In this document: positions 1 through 11,784 of the stretch, in pieces | Numbering within the stretch: the first letter of the stretch is position 1 | Layout: each line of letters opens with the position of its first letter | Assembly (NCBI GenBank): GCA_036850595.1 | Contig: CM072159.1 | Span: 7,525,016 to 7,589,015 of the forward strand | Direction: 5' to 3' | From: Rhyacichthys aspro | Taxonomy: Eukaryota; Chordata; Actinopteri; Gobiiformes; Rhyacichthyidae | Length of the DNA stretch: 64,000 bases | Translations under genes and position numbers: made by a program | Notes under the pieces: generated by a model | What the model was told of the DNA's origin: nothing | Databases searched by the model: none | The model's input: the letters and a program-made list of their open reading frames with translations, nothing else

Positions 1-1330
1 ATGAAAGCAACTTGCAGACTAGTAGGGGATAGACCTCATGTTTCCCAACCAAAAGTGAATGTTGTGACACAGATTTTTCTGAAATAGAAGGAATTTCTCA
101 AGAAATAAAAGTTTTGTTTTTAGTCTTAAGTCCATTTTGACATGTTGATAATGCACTCTGCATTTGTACATTACAATAGGGCAGTGTAATAAAAACATAA
201 GCACAGTCCTTCAAGGACACTTATGAGCAACATTACTTTAATTTTTTTTTTAAGTGAAAACCGGGATAATGCCCCAGCCTCTATGTAAGAGGTGTGTTAA
301 AGTGGATTTTGAAGCTTGCATGATGCAAAATTGAGCTTGGGGTTGTCTTTTGATCCTGAATCTAATAAATGTCTTTTGCTTGAATCTAGTCTACACTGAA
401 TTTATAACCCCTTGAGAGCACTTATTAAAATGCAGACACTACGTTTAGTATAAACCACTCCCAATCCAAACCACTTATAATGCAAAAGTCATTTTCTTTA
501 ATAAAGTGAAGGCTAATATGCACTAATTTGAATTAAAGTCTTTGGTCTCTTTGTCAGAATGTGCATAATTTGGTCATTTTGGGTAAGTGCTGTGGTTCTT
601 TAATTGGCTCAGTGGATCTGTATGCACAGTATGTTATTTCAACACAGTGGAAGAAAGTCAACATCGACCTTACTGTGATATCAGATCATGGTCTCTTTTG
701 AGCTTAATAAGACTCTGAATATAAGACTCCAGAAATAAGCCTGTATGTTATTTTTGGCATAGTTCCTCTGTACTTCATCAACACTGTAACACTTCATGCC
801 TGGATAGGTGCATAAAATTAGCATATAGTAAAGAAGAGGAAGATGACATGACGAAAGGCTGACGTGCATCCCACTCCACTGTTAAAGTTCAAAGATCTGA
901 GAGGTGCCCTCGATTTGTATGTCGAGCAGTGAAAGTTTGAAAGTTTACACAAAAGTTACCAGAAGGTAACACACTATAGAAGAAATCAGCTATAACATCA
1001 TGACCAGGGAACATGACAGTGGTTATATGTTAGTTTGCAAGTGTTGACTCTAAAATAGTGGTCATATTGTCCTCGAAGTTAAATGACACAAGGGCCACAT
1101 TGTGTTAGCTAGATGACTAGTAAGAGTAGCTTAAAGTACACTTCTTGTGAAAAAAAAAAGTTTGAGTTATGGAGTTGTCCCACAACATGTTGGACCTTGT
1201 GTTTAAGGGTTTGCTGCTAATGTCTTGGCATCAAATCCTGTTCCATATCTGCAGAGGTCAAAGTTAGTCAGAATTGTTTAGGGGCGAGAAGGTGAATGTT
1301 GAAGAAGTTAATGTTCAATACATCTAGCAT
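1..1330. other. AT-rich noncoding stretch, nothing recognised
   Basis: No repeat family, RNA gene or convincing exon is visible. The open frames are about 60 codons with no family resemblance, as expected by chance in AT-rich DNA. Confidence 0.6.
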
Positions 1331-1637
1331 TAGCCCGGTCAGTCAGACCCTTTCACCTTCTTAGCAAATTGAAGTGGGTATTGAACCTCTACCATTGACT
1401 AGGACTTCCATCGACTGACCAATCACAACTGCTTATCTAAAATGATGAGGGCTTTATGCAATGCTCTGTTTTTTCTGATTGGTTATATTTTATTCAAATG
1501 TGGTTGGTCTTTGCAAATGTACTGCTCCCTGAAATCTGATTGATTTCAGGGAGCAGTACATTTGACTGCAGTCTATTTTCAAGAGGGGTAATCAAAGTAC
1601 TGAGTCCATTCATAGGCTTGCTACGATGGTTAGAGCT
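1331..1637. repeat. hAT-like MITE, family A, copy 1 (degenerate)
   Basis: This stretch shares its layout with the better preserved copy at 4266-4437. It starts with TAGCCCGGTCAGTCAGACC, has a central block reading roughly GTACTGCTCCCTGAAATCTG, and then a GGTAATCAAA...TCCATTCA block near 1585-1612. The right terminus is weak and I find no clean target duplication. The copy is longer than copy 2 because of extra internal sequence, including the hairpin at 1514-1564. No coding capacity is visible. It is a non-autonomous DNA transposon relic; the family name is unknown to me. Confidence 0.5.
1514..1564. repeat. Perfect 23-bp inverted repeat with 5-nt loop
   Basis: The left arm 1514-1536 and right arm 1542-1564 are exact reverse complements around the loop TGATT. 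The left arm is the ordinary sequence of the surrounding MITE family (compare 4313-4330). The right arm replaces the expected continuation, so it looks like an inverted copy made by a local template switch rather than an original part of the element. Confidence 0.85.
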
Positions 1638-4265
1638 TTCTCATCCAAACATTTTTACATTAGAAAGCTAAGCTTGTTGTAAAAGCTATCTGTCTGTATG
1701 AAACTAAAACTACAAGTCTAGCTTTAAACTCAGAACTGGCGAGAACTATTGAGAATGTGCAGTGCCCGAGTCTAAGCTGTATACATACATTTCATCATCA
1801 AGGTGAGGAAGCTCAGCTAAAAGTCCCTTGTAAACTATTTTTGAGTGTTTTTTTCATCTGACTAAAGCAGAGCATTGTTGTTAAAAAGCAGTATCATGCT
1901 AGATGGCAGACGTGAAGCAATTTTGGGGAAAAAAAGAAAAAAAAAAAATTACAAAGAATCCCTTAAAAATCTGCACATTTTATGAATGAAGTTTATTAAA
2001 GAACACTTAACTCCAAAATGTAAGTTTTATCGGAGCCCAGGTCTCAGTTGCTAGGAGCTGGTTTAAGGCAAAATGGGAACATGCACAATGTCACAACTCC
2101 AATAAAAGCACCATCGTTCCCTAATTTCTATTTCTGTGTCATTCAGACCTGCTATATTTAAGTCCCAAAGGTCATGCACAATGCTCTTAACAAGAAAACC
2201 CAACCAGTCCCCCCAGGGCACACTGTGAAAGGTCCTCTGGTAGACATAAAAACAGACTCCCAGCAGGTAACTAGACTGAAAGAGGTAAAGTAAAGACAAA
2301 TTAAACTGTTCTTTCCCCCGATGACTGCTGAAAAAGAGCATGTATGACCATCAATTTAGTGCATGTGGGGGTCACTTGTCCTTTTCTGTACACCACTAGT
2401 GTCCACTGAGAACTTGAAAATAAAGCGTGCCCCCTCACAGAAATGATACAGCATATTGATTGGCCTTAAGGAAGGTTGTCCTTTGATGCATTTTGTCCAA
2501 AGCTGACCTTGCTGTTAGCGTATGAGTGTCTTCCCACAGGCAGGTGCACCACTTAGAGGTAATTCTCCTCGGAGTTTACACAAGGGTATAAAGGCATGTG
2601 ACGAATTAATATAAAACTCTGAGGGGAGCAGTTAGTTCCTGGATGTTAATGACACCATAAACGGAATACAAAAGGCTTTCTGGATAGATTTGTGTATTTG
2701 TAATATTAAAACACTCGCCTGATTAAAAGCTAACCAAAGTTCCCTCAGTTAATAAAGATCTTGATCAATGGATTGTTTAAAAAAGAAAAGAAACCCATTG
2801 GTTAGATGGATTTTTAGTTTTAAAGTTTTTAAGCTCCTCCCACCAAGGCCACTTACCATTAATGTTTATGGCAGTACTCAGATTAAGGCATTTGCTTTTT
2901 TAATATGCCCTCTTTAGGAGGCTATTGTATTCCCATTTTTGTAACGGGAAGCTATGCTGTGTCTAGAGGCTAAGCTCTCAGGACCAATGGGCCTCAAATA
3001 CATGAAGCATCCTTATTTCTTCTCCTGAGAGAATTTCTAAGAAAAGTCCACCCTCTCTCTGGATCAAATCATATGATTTTAGTGTTGCATATGGTCATGC
3101 TCTTCCTGTTACAACCCATTGCAGGAGAGATGTCCGTTAGCTCTGACTCTAATATTTTTGTGAATTGCCATCACATGCATGTTTTACCATTTAAAGTGGA
3201 CATCTTTAATAGATTTTATCACAGTCACAAAGTAAATTAGTCTTGGTTGCAAGAAATGCCCCCTTCTGCACAAGATCCTAAAATATGCAGCATGTTGCAT
3301 CATGCAGCATGCAAAATAAATAAATAAATAAATAAAATAATAAAAACAACACTTGGACACATCTGTAATATCTGTTGACCAAGTCCACATATTACCTTTT
3401 ACTTGCCTTTACCTCAGACAACCTGACATCAAACAATACTAAACGAGCTTTTAATTTGTCATATAGCAACAGGCACTTACCACACGTTTAGCAACCCTTG
3501 GGATTTTGCAATTGTTTAACATATTGTGTCTAACAAATAAAGAAAAAATAGTTCTTTTGTTCACTCTAGAGTTCAGTTCTGGGTCTTTTAAGGACATTAC
3601 AACCAGCATAGTTGTGGACATACCATTACAGCGAATGTACATTGTGTAAATAGATAAAAATAATAAGTGCTCCTTTACTTACCCAACTATACACGTTCTG
3701 CTTCATAGGATTTGTTTGTTGCAGAGTGAAAATATGGCAATTCCATTCTCTATTATGGGCTGAGAAAACAGTTCAAGGACATAATGAATAAAAAAGACAA
3801 GTTTAATGTACCATAAATAAGAGCCAATTTTGCTGGCGTTTTCCATATCATGAATGTGTGACTGGGGCTACAACACAGGAGACTAGACATCAGTGTAATG
3901 TTCAGAGTGTGCATGGGACAGTTTATTCTCTTCAGGGTGGACTGACCATCTAAAGGTGGTTAAATTTTAAGCGCTGCAGTAAAAACATGGAAAGTCAGTC
4001 ATCCTGGTTTTTCACTGAGAAACTGGTGTCCTACCTAAATTAATTTGATCAGGAGCAACATAATTTAGAGGTTAACAGAGTAAGTTTGTTGTTGTTTTCT
4101 AATTATTTTATTCAAAATAATACCTGCAAATTACCATTTGGTAGGGGGTAATTGTTATGAGGATTATGCCCTTGTGAAAAATAGACTGTATTGCTGTTTT
4201 CTTGCTTAGTTAATTAAACAAAACTCCAGAGTCAAAGACGACCACAAGGAAAAGTAACTCATAGA
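1638..4265. other. Noncoding, no gene recognised
   Basis: Holds an A-rich run near 1929-1949, a tetranucleotide run at 3314-3343 and otherwise unremarkable AT-rich sequence. A somewhat denser patch around 2510-2660 could be conserved but has nothing diagnostic. Confidence 0.5.
3314..3343. repeat. (AAAT)n microsatellite
   Basis: About five AAAT units followed by imperfect A/T-rich continuation. Confidence 0.85.
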
Positions 4266-4437
4266 TAGCCTGGCCAGCCAGACCTTTTTCTGATACTTTC
4301 TGGTAATGTTGGTACTGCCCCCTAAATTCTGATTGGTTGTATGTCAATGTGTTCCACCCCCTGGTAATCAAACTCAGAGGGCCAAGACTAATCCATTCAA
4401 TGCAATAGAAAAAGAATTAAGATGGCTGGCAGGCTAG
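4266..4437. mobile_element. hAT-like MITE, family A, copy 2, with 8-bp target duplication
   Basis: A 172-bp element bounded by terminal inverted repeats: left TAGCCTGGCCAGCCAGA, and the right end read in reverse complement TAGCCTGCCAGCCATC. It is flanked by perfect 8-bp direct repeats CTCATAGA at 4258-4265 and 4438-4445. An 8-bp target duplication is typical of the hAT superfamily. There is no coding sequence, so it would have needed a transposase supplied in trans. Related copies lie at 1331-1637 and probably 28206-28425, sharing the CTGATTGG block. Confidence 0.8.
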
Positions 4438-4582
4438 CTCATAGACACATAGTCTAATTTTATTGGCATTTTGGGTTTCATTTTGTTTGTTCCAAAGGAC
4501 TGAAGCAAACTTCATATTCCCTTAAGTGCACTTTACTGACCCTGTAAAGCATGTTGGGCAGCGTTGGTTGTTTTACGTGTTT

Positions 4583-4614
4583 TATATTATATATTATATA
4601 TTATATATTATATA
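4583..4614. repeat. TATATTA 7-bp tandem repeat
   Basis: Four exact TATATTA units plus a partial fifth. Confidence 0.85.
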
Positions 4615-4865
4615 AGTATTTTTGACATTGACATTGAAAAGAGAAAGTAGTTTAACCCATTTACTGTCATTGGTCAACAACTACTGAAAGGCAATGATAA
4701 TAGTTATGACAAGAAGTGCATAATTGCTCATACATAAAGTGATGGCCATTGTTATTGTTTGGTTTAATGGTGGCATCACAAAATGTAGGAATGAAAATCA
4801 AAAACATAACTAAACAAAACAAACAAAAAAAAAAGATATACTTGACTACACTATATACACTGACA

Positions 4866-4970
4866 GTCATTCACCCTCACATTTATTTAGTCGGGGCAAT
4901 TTAGATTCTCCAGTTCACTATATATTGTGTTTGGATGGTGAGAGGACAGTGGACATGGAGACCCAGCAGA
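4866..4970 (+). repeat. Fragment of a widespread teleost interspersed repeat
   Basis: Order of motifs: CACCCTCACATTTAT, GGGGCAATTTAGATTCTCCA, then GGATGGTGAGAGGACAGTGG. These match in order the remembered fish repeat core with GGGCAATTTAGAGTCACC and TTTGGACTGTGGGAGGAAAC. It is degenerate and truncated on both sides. Other parts of the same family lie at 43986-44745 and 48605-48745. Confidence 0.6.
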
Positions 4971-5129
4971 AAAAGAATTACAAAAATGTCATTGGCATTT
5001 TCTCATCAATTGCACTCCATGTCACGTATGTTTATAGTTTTTATTTTATTTTTTTTGGTGGGTCATGTTCTTTGTTGTCATTCAAGATAGCTGGAACTCA
5101 TTAAATTGCTGTATAAAACACAAGCAATC

Positions 5130-5560
5130 CTTTATCAGAGGCAGACCACCCTTGTGCGACTTATCTCCTTCTGAATACTTTCCTCCAAAAACAAAACAAA
5201 CTGTCACAGCTAGATCCAGCGGTGCAATCAGCCATAGCTCGCTGAAAGGTCCGTATGTCGTTAGCTTGTGTGCACAGGCAGTGGCACCGAGCAGGCTTTG
5301 ATAAGCTCCCATGGAAAATTACATCTAATTAGATATGCTGCCGGCCTGGCCTTTCTGTGCACATAATCATATAGCAGAGACACAACAAAAACAGTCTTGG
5401 TGTGGTCGTACACAGTATGGACACAGTCCCTTAGGAGCAAGGTAAATGAGCCTCTCGTTTGAAACACAAAACGGATACTAATGACACAATTAATTACTCT
5501 TTGCACCAACAAATGGGCGACCAAAGTGCTGTTTGTGCCCAGGGATTATCTATTGTTTTA
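5130..5560. other. Candidate conserved noncoding element
   Basis: High-complexity sequence of higher GC than its surroundings, with homeodomain-type cores (for example TCTAATTAGATAT near 5324 and TTAATTACTC near 5490) and no low-complexity interruption. No coding frame resembles a known protein. The call is inference from texture only; no alignment was possible. Confidence 0.3.
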
Positions 5561-7229
5561 ATTAAAAAGTAAGGGCAGTGATACAGTTCTCTGTGGACAG
5601 CAACCTGGCAAGACATTGTTATATGCCCTTAGAGAGAAACTACAGAGCTTCCGGAACCCCCTTATTCAGTAAACACAAGAGTCCATAAATATAAACGAAT
5701 AAAAATCACTATCCAACCCCAACTAACCAGACTACATAGGCATTTTTGAAAATGTGAAATGCATGTAAGAAGGGTTCAGGTAACTTAGTCTCAATGATGT
5801 ATGTATGTGCTTTTTATGAAGATTATTGTGGTATTAATCATTACTTAAATTGTATTATTTGAACAAATTTCTGAATGGTAGTAAAATACATATTGAAAAT
5901 TTTATTCAATGCAGGCTGTTCGGAGAATGAAGTGGTTTTATTGCAAAAATCTGGCTATTAGTGCATGAACCCTCTCACAGGGATGGCATGTAATGAGCTA
6001 ATGACAACACTACATGTAAATCACGGTAACATTTCCAAACCTGACTAGCCAGAAAGTCTGAGCTATCTGATTGGACCCCGAAGCCTTCAAAACCTTGTCA
6101 TAAGGCAGGGAATTTTTGATCAATTCCCATTAGGTGATCAGGTGAAGTAACTGCCCATCATGATTTTTCCATTAGTAACAGTAATGGTCTCTTCATCATC
6201 AGACTAAAAAGAAATGCCCAAAAAACTGCAGTGTTGCCACACCATTGATCCAAACCAGCTAAGGTTTGGTCAAAATCACACCACTTCACAAGGATGGATT
6301 AAAAGATGGATTTCTCACGAATCTCATGACAGTCCAGCTGCTGCCTAAAGTAACTGAAAACTGTAAGTACAATAGAAACTAGCTCCAGAGAGTATGCATC
6401 TTTTGAGTTCTGCACACTTGAGGCTTTCAACGCGGGTCGAACATCACCATCAGCTCATTGTCAACACGCTGGTGCTCCTCCAGACGATCTGTGGATGTTG
6501 CACTGGGTTGCCAGCACAAATCCCTTGTTTATTCATGCAAACCTTCAGGAAATTCAAGAGAATACTGCACAAAAAGGGCTTTGGTAACTTTGTTGCCACA
6601 GACTCAAAGTAAGCAAAGATTGCCTAAAACTGTTTTTTTTTTTTTTTTTCTTACATAGAAATACTGATTTCTTAGGCGGTGTGTTTTTCAATTATATATA
6701 AGGAACAGAGTTTATCTAAAAGCGGAATAAATACCAAAGCTAAGTTATCAACTTCCAGCAAATAGCCTCTGTGGAGTTGATTTGTGTTGCCCTACATTGA
6801 AAGTCAAAGTTACTGAAAATGAAAATAGATTGCCATTATTCCACAGCCATCCTCATACCATAAAGTATGAGAGGCTTGTCTAAATGTGTTTAGAAGTCGA
6901 TGGTGCTTTGCCTCCAGAAAATAATTCCTACTACATTTAGTTAAAGACTATGGCTTACACTCACATAAGCTCCACTGAACTTGAGAACTATACCATATTT
7001 ATAGAAAAGCACTTATGTAGAATGTTTTTGCTCATAAATGCATTAACAAATTCTCATCTCAGTGGAGTAGTCCCTCAACCCTTAGATCCTTTATTTCTAA
7101 TAAGTCCAGTTTTCTCATCTTCCTTCAATGTCCTGTCGCCGACTGGCTGTTCAAACAGAGTCTTGTGCTGAAGGCTTAAGCCTATTTCTAATTAATCCAT
7201 CCCTTCAACGGCAGAGAGATGAGGTCAGG
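5561..7229. other. Noncoding, no gene recognised
   Basis: Contains a 17-T run at 6633-6649. Around 6040-6100 there is a short stretch with GACTAGCCAGA and CTGATTGGACC that may be another worn family A MITE piece, but no boundaries can be placed. Confidence 0.45.
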
Positions 7230-7470
7230 AAAAAGGCTGAAGGTGACTGGGACTGGGTCTAGGTCTCTTTGACTCAAAACATATTTCATCGCCTGGTGAA
7301 AGCCACGGCCATATTGTTTGTTTTGACAGCATATAAGTAAGGCCCAAATCCTTTAAAGATTTAGCTATTACAGAGAGTTTTGGCCTTGAAAATTCAAAGG
7401 ACATTCTGTCAGTTTATTGGTCATGTAAAGATTCTAATTACATCTTATTCCTCATTTCCATTCAGGCACC
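7230..7470. other. Candidate conserved noncoding element
   Basis: Dense, unique-looking sequence, including GTGAAAGCCACGGCCATATT and a following AAGGCCCAAATCCTTTAAAG block, without repeats or a usable reading frame. Inferred from texture only. Confidence 0.28.
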
Positions 7471-9443
7471 TAGAAATATATTTTTTAAACAATTTGTTAT
7501 GCAGCCCATAGAGCAGGTGCACTTCGACCTCCACGCACTGGGTCTTGTGTTTTACCACCATGTTTATGTCATGTTCTTGCAGGGGTCCACAACCTTTTCT
7601 TCTCCACGGCCCAGGCTTGTTTTCCTGCAACAAGACAACCTCATGATAGGAGTGATGGGAGACATTTGCTGTTACGGCAGAAAACCTCACACTTCACACA
7701 TATAAGATCTTAGAAATGGATGCAGGATTTTCTGTGCTTTTGCTGGATTTTCTGCCTTGACGTTAATCCAGAATGATGTGAGACTTGACATTGTGGCCTC
7801 TGTCCTCATGTTGTTTTCTTTCAAAAAATTCCAAAGGGTCTTTTTTAATGTAGGGCTTCATAGTTTCATTGGATAGCCACTCGCCACTTGAAGCTTGTGT
7901 ATCACCTGTGATGAACTCGTAACCTAAGTGGGACTTGTGGTACTTTGTTTTAAATGCAGCATTCTTTTTCTTTCTTTTGGCAGTCTTCTGCTGCCTCACA
8001 ATTTGACCTCTCCTGCTGATCAAAGAAGCAATAATTGTTTTTTTTTTTGCTCATTTTAGCTTCATTCAGTTTGTGGGCTTATCGTCAGCTGCATTACCAT
8101 TGGCCAAAGGTAGGCAAATGCCAAGGGCCCCCAACAAACAGCCCCCCACAACCATTGCACTTCTTGTTATTATTTTTTTGTCAGTTCTGTGTTTCTAGAC
8201 ATGCCTTGTTAGTTGTTGTGTAGTGGTCGCACACTTCTGCATCAGCACTTTTCCTTTAGTGCGTGAATGAGAGGAAAAGGGTGTAAAATGTGGATTATAC
8301 GTTGCTAAAACAAGTGTACAACAGATTAATCTTTAGATCTCTACTTGAAGTGAAATGTGTAGTTTTCTCTATTCCACACCTTGTTCCTGTCTGCTTTTGA
8401 AAGCTGTGAGCACCCACAGTGACACTATGGGACACTTCGTTTTCCAAGGTTCTATGAAGCTTTAAATGCATTTTTTTCCCCATTACAGACAAATGTAAAA
8501 GTTTCATTTTGAGGTGATTATACACTACAGCAAAAATATTTACTGAAATATCTGTATTGTCAATGATATAATACTAAATGCTTGAAATAGTGGTTAATGG
8601 TTATCCCTAACATGATTGAGAACCACTTGAAGAAATTTTTTTTTACACAGTTTACCTGGATGAGTTATCCTGGGGAGCAACATATTTCAAGCAAGTCACC
8701 CATTTATTTAGTCTAAGTATCTTCACATGGTTTCAGTTTTAGATCCAGTAAATGTACAAACTCTTACCTCAACTGTAAGACGTGAAATGAAGTGGTAACC
8801 ATGGCGATGCCTGACCTTGTAGATTGGTCTGACTGCGCTCCACTAAACACGATGATCAAGACTGATGGACATGACAGGTAAATCAGCCGAGGGGAACCGG
8901 ATCGTTCCATGACAGTTTTTAAAAGTGTGAGGATTCATTAAACCACACAGGCCTTTGATTTAGGGCTTTGTCGGCTCTAAGGTACTTTAAAGAAAAGCTA
9001 CTGAAAGCTCTACAGACAATAACATATTGATTTTATTGAACCACTGAGAAGAACCTTTGGGACATTTCTTATTGTGAATGTCCCTGTAGATTTTATATCA
9101 ATAACAATCCAAACCATAAGAGATGTCACGTTAACTTTTTACCAGAAAATTCTTGTGATGGTTCGCTTCAAGGTTGCTTGATGATTAGCTGACAATAAAA
9201 AGGTACAAAAGTCTGTTTATCATAGAAACAAAGCCCAGCTGAACAGATACTTAGTGCTAAGGGCCATGTGACCCTCTCACAAAAATCTCACCCCATCAAC
9301 ATGTATTATTTGTATATTACATACAAAGACATAACAGTGGCCTGCGATTAAATGGCAATTGTCCAGGCTGTACCCCGCCCCATACCCGAAGGCTCCTTGT
9401 CATTGTTCAGTAGAATTGAAAACAAACCTGTGTTCATGAGTAG

Positions 9444-9475
<32 letters not shown>

Positions 9476-9640
9476 TTTTTAGGATTTATAAAAATAAAAA
9501 ATTCTGTGCATGCATACAATACAAAAGACTCTCTGACAGCAACATTTCCAACAGCTGTAATCCACCCATGGTCCTGGTCTGGTCTTGGTTCCCATTTTAC
9601 AAATATTGAACAGCTCTGTAATATTATACATGTCTACTTA
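7471..9640. other. Noncoding, possible repeat scraps
   Basis: Near 7580 the sequence CAGGGGTCCACAACCTTTTC followed by CGGCCCAGGCTTG resembles one terminus of hAT-type MITEs, but no partner terminus was found. A run of 24 A and 5 T sits at 9452-9480. Nothing else is recognised. Confidence 0.45.
9452..9480. repeat. A24-T5 homopolymer tract
   Basis: Uninterrupted run of A followed by T. No retroposed body with clear boundaries is attached. Confidence 0.85.
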
Positions 9641-9649
9641 CAAATTGCA

Positions 9650-10205
9650 CTGAGCCCCTATACCTGATTAGTTTTTACAGCAGCATTTAAATGACTAACA
9701 GCTGTTTTTGTATGTCTGTCCATGTTTTAATTGAACTGTCTGCCTGAGGGTTACAGTTCAAACAGACAGTGACTGGGATAAGTCCTTGAGTATATTGTGG
9801 CTCTTTTGAAGCAGCTGGAACTGTACAGTTCCTCTAGAGAGGTGAGTGGGCAGCCGATGAACTTCTGGGCTGCGGTAACGATTCTCTGGAGTGTTTTCAA
9901 TCTGCTACTGTGCAGCTGGTATACCAAACACAAAGTATGTTAAAACGCTCTCTCTGGACCAACAGTAGAAGGACACCAGCAGTTTCTATGTTAGGTTGTT
10001 CATTCTTATGACTCTTAGAAAATACAGTCTCTGCTGGGCCTTCTTTACCAGCACTGTGGTGTTAGAACAAGACAGGTCCTCCTCGATGATGATGGTACTG
10101 GTACTAACATTTGGCCAAGCTCACCACATTGCCCCTGTCAATAAACAGAGGCTGGATGATCTTTTGTGGTTTTGAGGACTAGGTAGTTATCCCTACACCA
10201 AAGGG
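9650..10205 (-). pseudogene. LINE reverse transcriptase C-terminus (CR1/L2-like), 3' fragment
   Basis: Read on the minus strand, this encodes the thumb and C-terminal region of a non-LTR retrotransposon reverse transcriptase. Reading from 10205 downward one sees EEDLSCSNTTVLVKKAQQ, then RLYFLRVIRMNNLT, a stop, KLLVSFYCWSRESVLTYF, then after a frame change LKTLQRIVTAAQKFIGCP and SLEELYSSSCFKRATIYS. The pattern AxQRLYFLR...LQRI...AQKxIGCxLxSLEExYxxRC is characteristic of CR1/L2-type elements in fish. At least two in-frame stops and one frameshift (near 9930) break it. The catalytic palm and endonuclease are absent, and the exact 3' end is uncertain. Confidence 0.8.
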
Positions 10206-10519
10206 AAAACAACCTGCCCGAAAAGGAGAAGCAGTCGAAGATGAATGGCATAAAAGTCTTGTTTAAGGGTGCAGCAGTCAAAAATTTCCTGGTACATGCA
10301 AAGTTATGAAAGTCAGTACCTTAATCTGGTCAGAGGAGTGAGCATGAGAGTAAAACGGACTTTCCTTGTTTGAGAAAACTGAACACAAGTCCAAACATGA
10401 AAACAAGTAGTGTTTCTTGATGATATTGATAGTAAATCAACTGAAACACTTCAAATTTTCACAAGACAACTTTCAACTTTAATGAATGTATGTACTGTAC
10501 CTTCAAAAAAGACAGACAG

Positions 10520-10900
10520 ACAAAGGACAGATTTGAAAGAGTTACTGCAGCCAGTACCTGTGAATATAAGTCCATTATCCAATGCCTTTGCGGTCAAACA
10601 TGTCTGACACGCATCATACATTTAACCCCCATCAGAAGCTGATGTATGAAAAACAACAACATAATCGCCCACACCACTGGTGCCTGGGCTCCGAGCCAAC
10701 ATCTGCTGGTCACCTCTCGGGCAGACACTGACTGATCAGAGACCATAACCTCTGCTGTAAACATGGAGTAATTACCACACAGGAGGCCTGACTCTTCCCA
10801 AACAGATAGGGCCCAGACAAGGACTTCACCTGACATGAGAGCAATGATGTGGGCTGCACGAGGGGCCAGATGGTGACCACCCACATTGGCCAGATGGTCG
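10520..10900. other. Candidate conserved noncoding element
   Basis: GC-richer, non-repetitive block with patches such as GGAGTAATTACCACACAGG and AGGGCCCAGACAAGG. A 96-codon open frame lies on the minus strand but its translation shows no domain. The call is texture-based inference. Confidence 0.33.
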
Positions 10901-11253
10901 CTTTTATAGGGGTTTATCTATGGGAAATGTAAGCAACTGCTGCGATCATAACCTTATAACTCAATGAGAACTTTAAAAATAGTCAAAGTCAACAAAATTC
11001 ATACAAAATGAGCCCATACAGTATATGGTTATATCATGATCCACACACAAGGTATTTATATGTCAAATAGGTTGTATTGTCACTCTGACTGTAGTAGAGA
11101 AGAAAGAGCTCTGAAAACAATAAAGTCTGGTAAAAGAAATACCAGTGTTTGTGTGTTTGCCTACCCTTTAAATACACTAGTAAAGTAAAGTCAATTTGTA
11201 TTAAATGGAAATGTTATATTCATACAGCTTACAGCAACAAGAGCAACAGTGTA
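10901..11253. other. Noncoding, nothing recognised
   Basis: AT-rich sequence up to the left terminus of the transposon beginning at 11254. Confidence 0.5.
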
Positions 11254-11280
11254 ACGCCTCATTTACACTGACTGCGAAAC

Positions 11281-11298
11281 GGATTCCGTACGGAATCC
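11281..11298. repeat. 18-bp perfect palindrome in transposon subterminal region
   Basis: GGATTCCGTACGGAATCC is its own reverse complement. A similar palindrome lies at the opposite end of the element, suggesting a paired transposase-binding or structural feature. Confidence 0.9.
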
Positions 11299-11452
11299 GT
11301 AAGGACTGCCATTTACACCGGGAGCGGTGTGTGTGCTGTACGTATCCGGAAATCTGCATCCGCGAGACCACAAAACCACAGGGATTCACGCTGAAGAGTT
11401 GAGTTCACGTGATAACATCCATGTAAAGAGAGAGGTGCTGATAAAAACTCAC

Positions 11453-11579
11453 CAGTATATCCCAGAGCTCCAGCTATTTCACTCCATGCCTTCTCTTTTC
11501 TGGTGTTGTCCTTATAAAAAGTATGTGAAATATCATATGTGTGGTTTTGGACTTCCGCGATAAATCTCTCGTCGTCCGT
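11453..11579 (-). pseudogene. MADF (Myb/SANT-like) domain first exon, transposon-derived
   Basis: Minus-strand translation gives DDERFIAEVQNHTYDIS then HTFYKDNTRKEKAWSEIA and GALGYT. This fits the start of a MADF domain, a DNA-binding Myb/SANT relative with the pattern xxFIxxVxxxxxLYdxxxxxYxnxxxkxxAWxxIAxxlG. The frame runs 42 codons and then meets ATATACTG|GTGAGT, a consensus splice donor at 11452-11447 in phase 1, as expected for the first exon of such ORFs. The expected start codon reads ACG (11579-11577), perhaps a decayed ATG, and a stop lies further upstream in frame. The downstream exon with the rest of the domain is absent from the element. It lies wholly inside the transposon at 11254-11821, so it is transposon cargo, not a host gene. 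Confidence 0.6.
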
Positions 11580-11764
11580 GGTCTCAAATAACCCCCGGGA
11601 CCCGTCACTGCACTTGTAATGTCTTCAACTTCATGAAAATCCACATGCGGCGTCCGGAAAAAATAGACTTCTTGCGGAAACCTTCCGGAGCTCCGGATCA
11701 GGAGACGTAACACACCGCAGCTGGTGTAAATGCTTGCACTGACTACAACGGTTTCTATTCCTAG

Positions 11765-11784
11765 CGGCGTCCGTACGGACGCCG
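11765..11784. repeat. 20-bp perfect palindrome in transposon subterminal region
   Basis: CGGCGTCCGTACGGACGCCG is its own reverse complement and mirrors the palindrome near the other terminus. Both are centred on CCGTACGG. Confidence 0.9.

Noticed and set aside
7580..7625. hAT terminus CAGGGGTCCACAACC as a complete MITE
   Set aside because: No matching opposite terminus or target duplication within reach.
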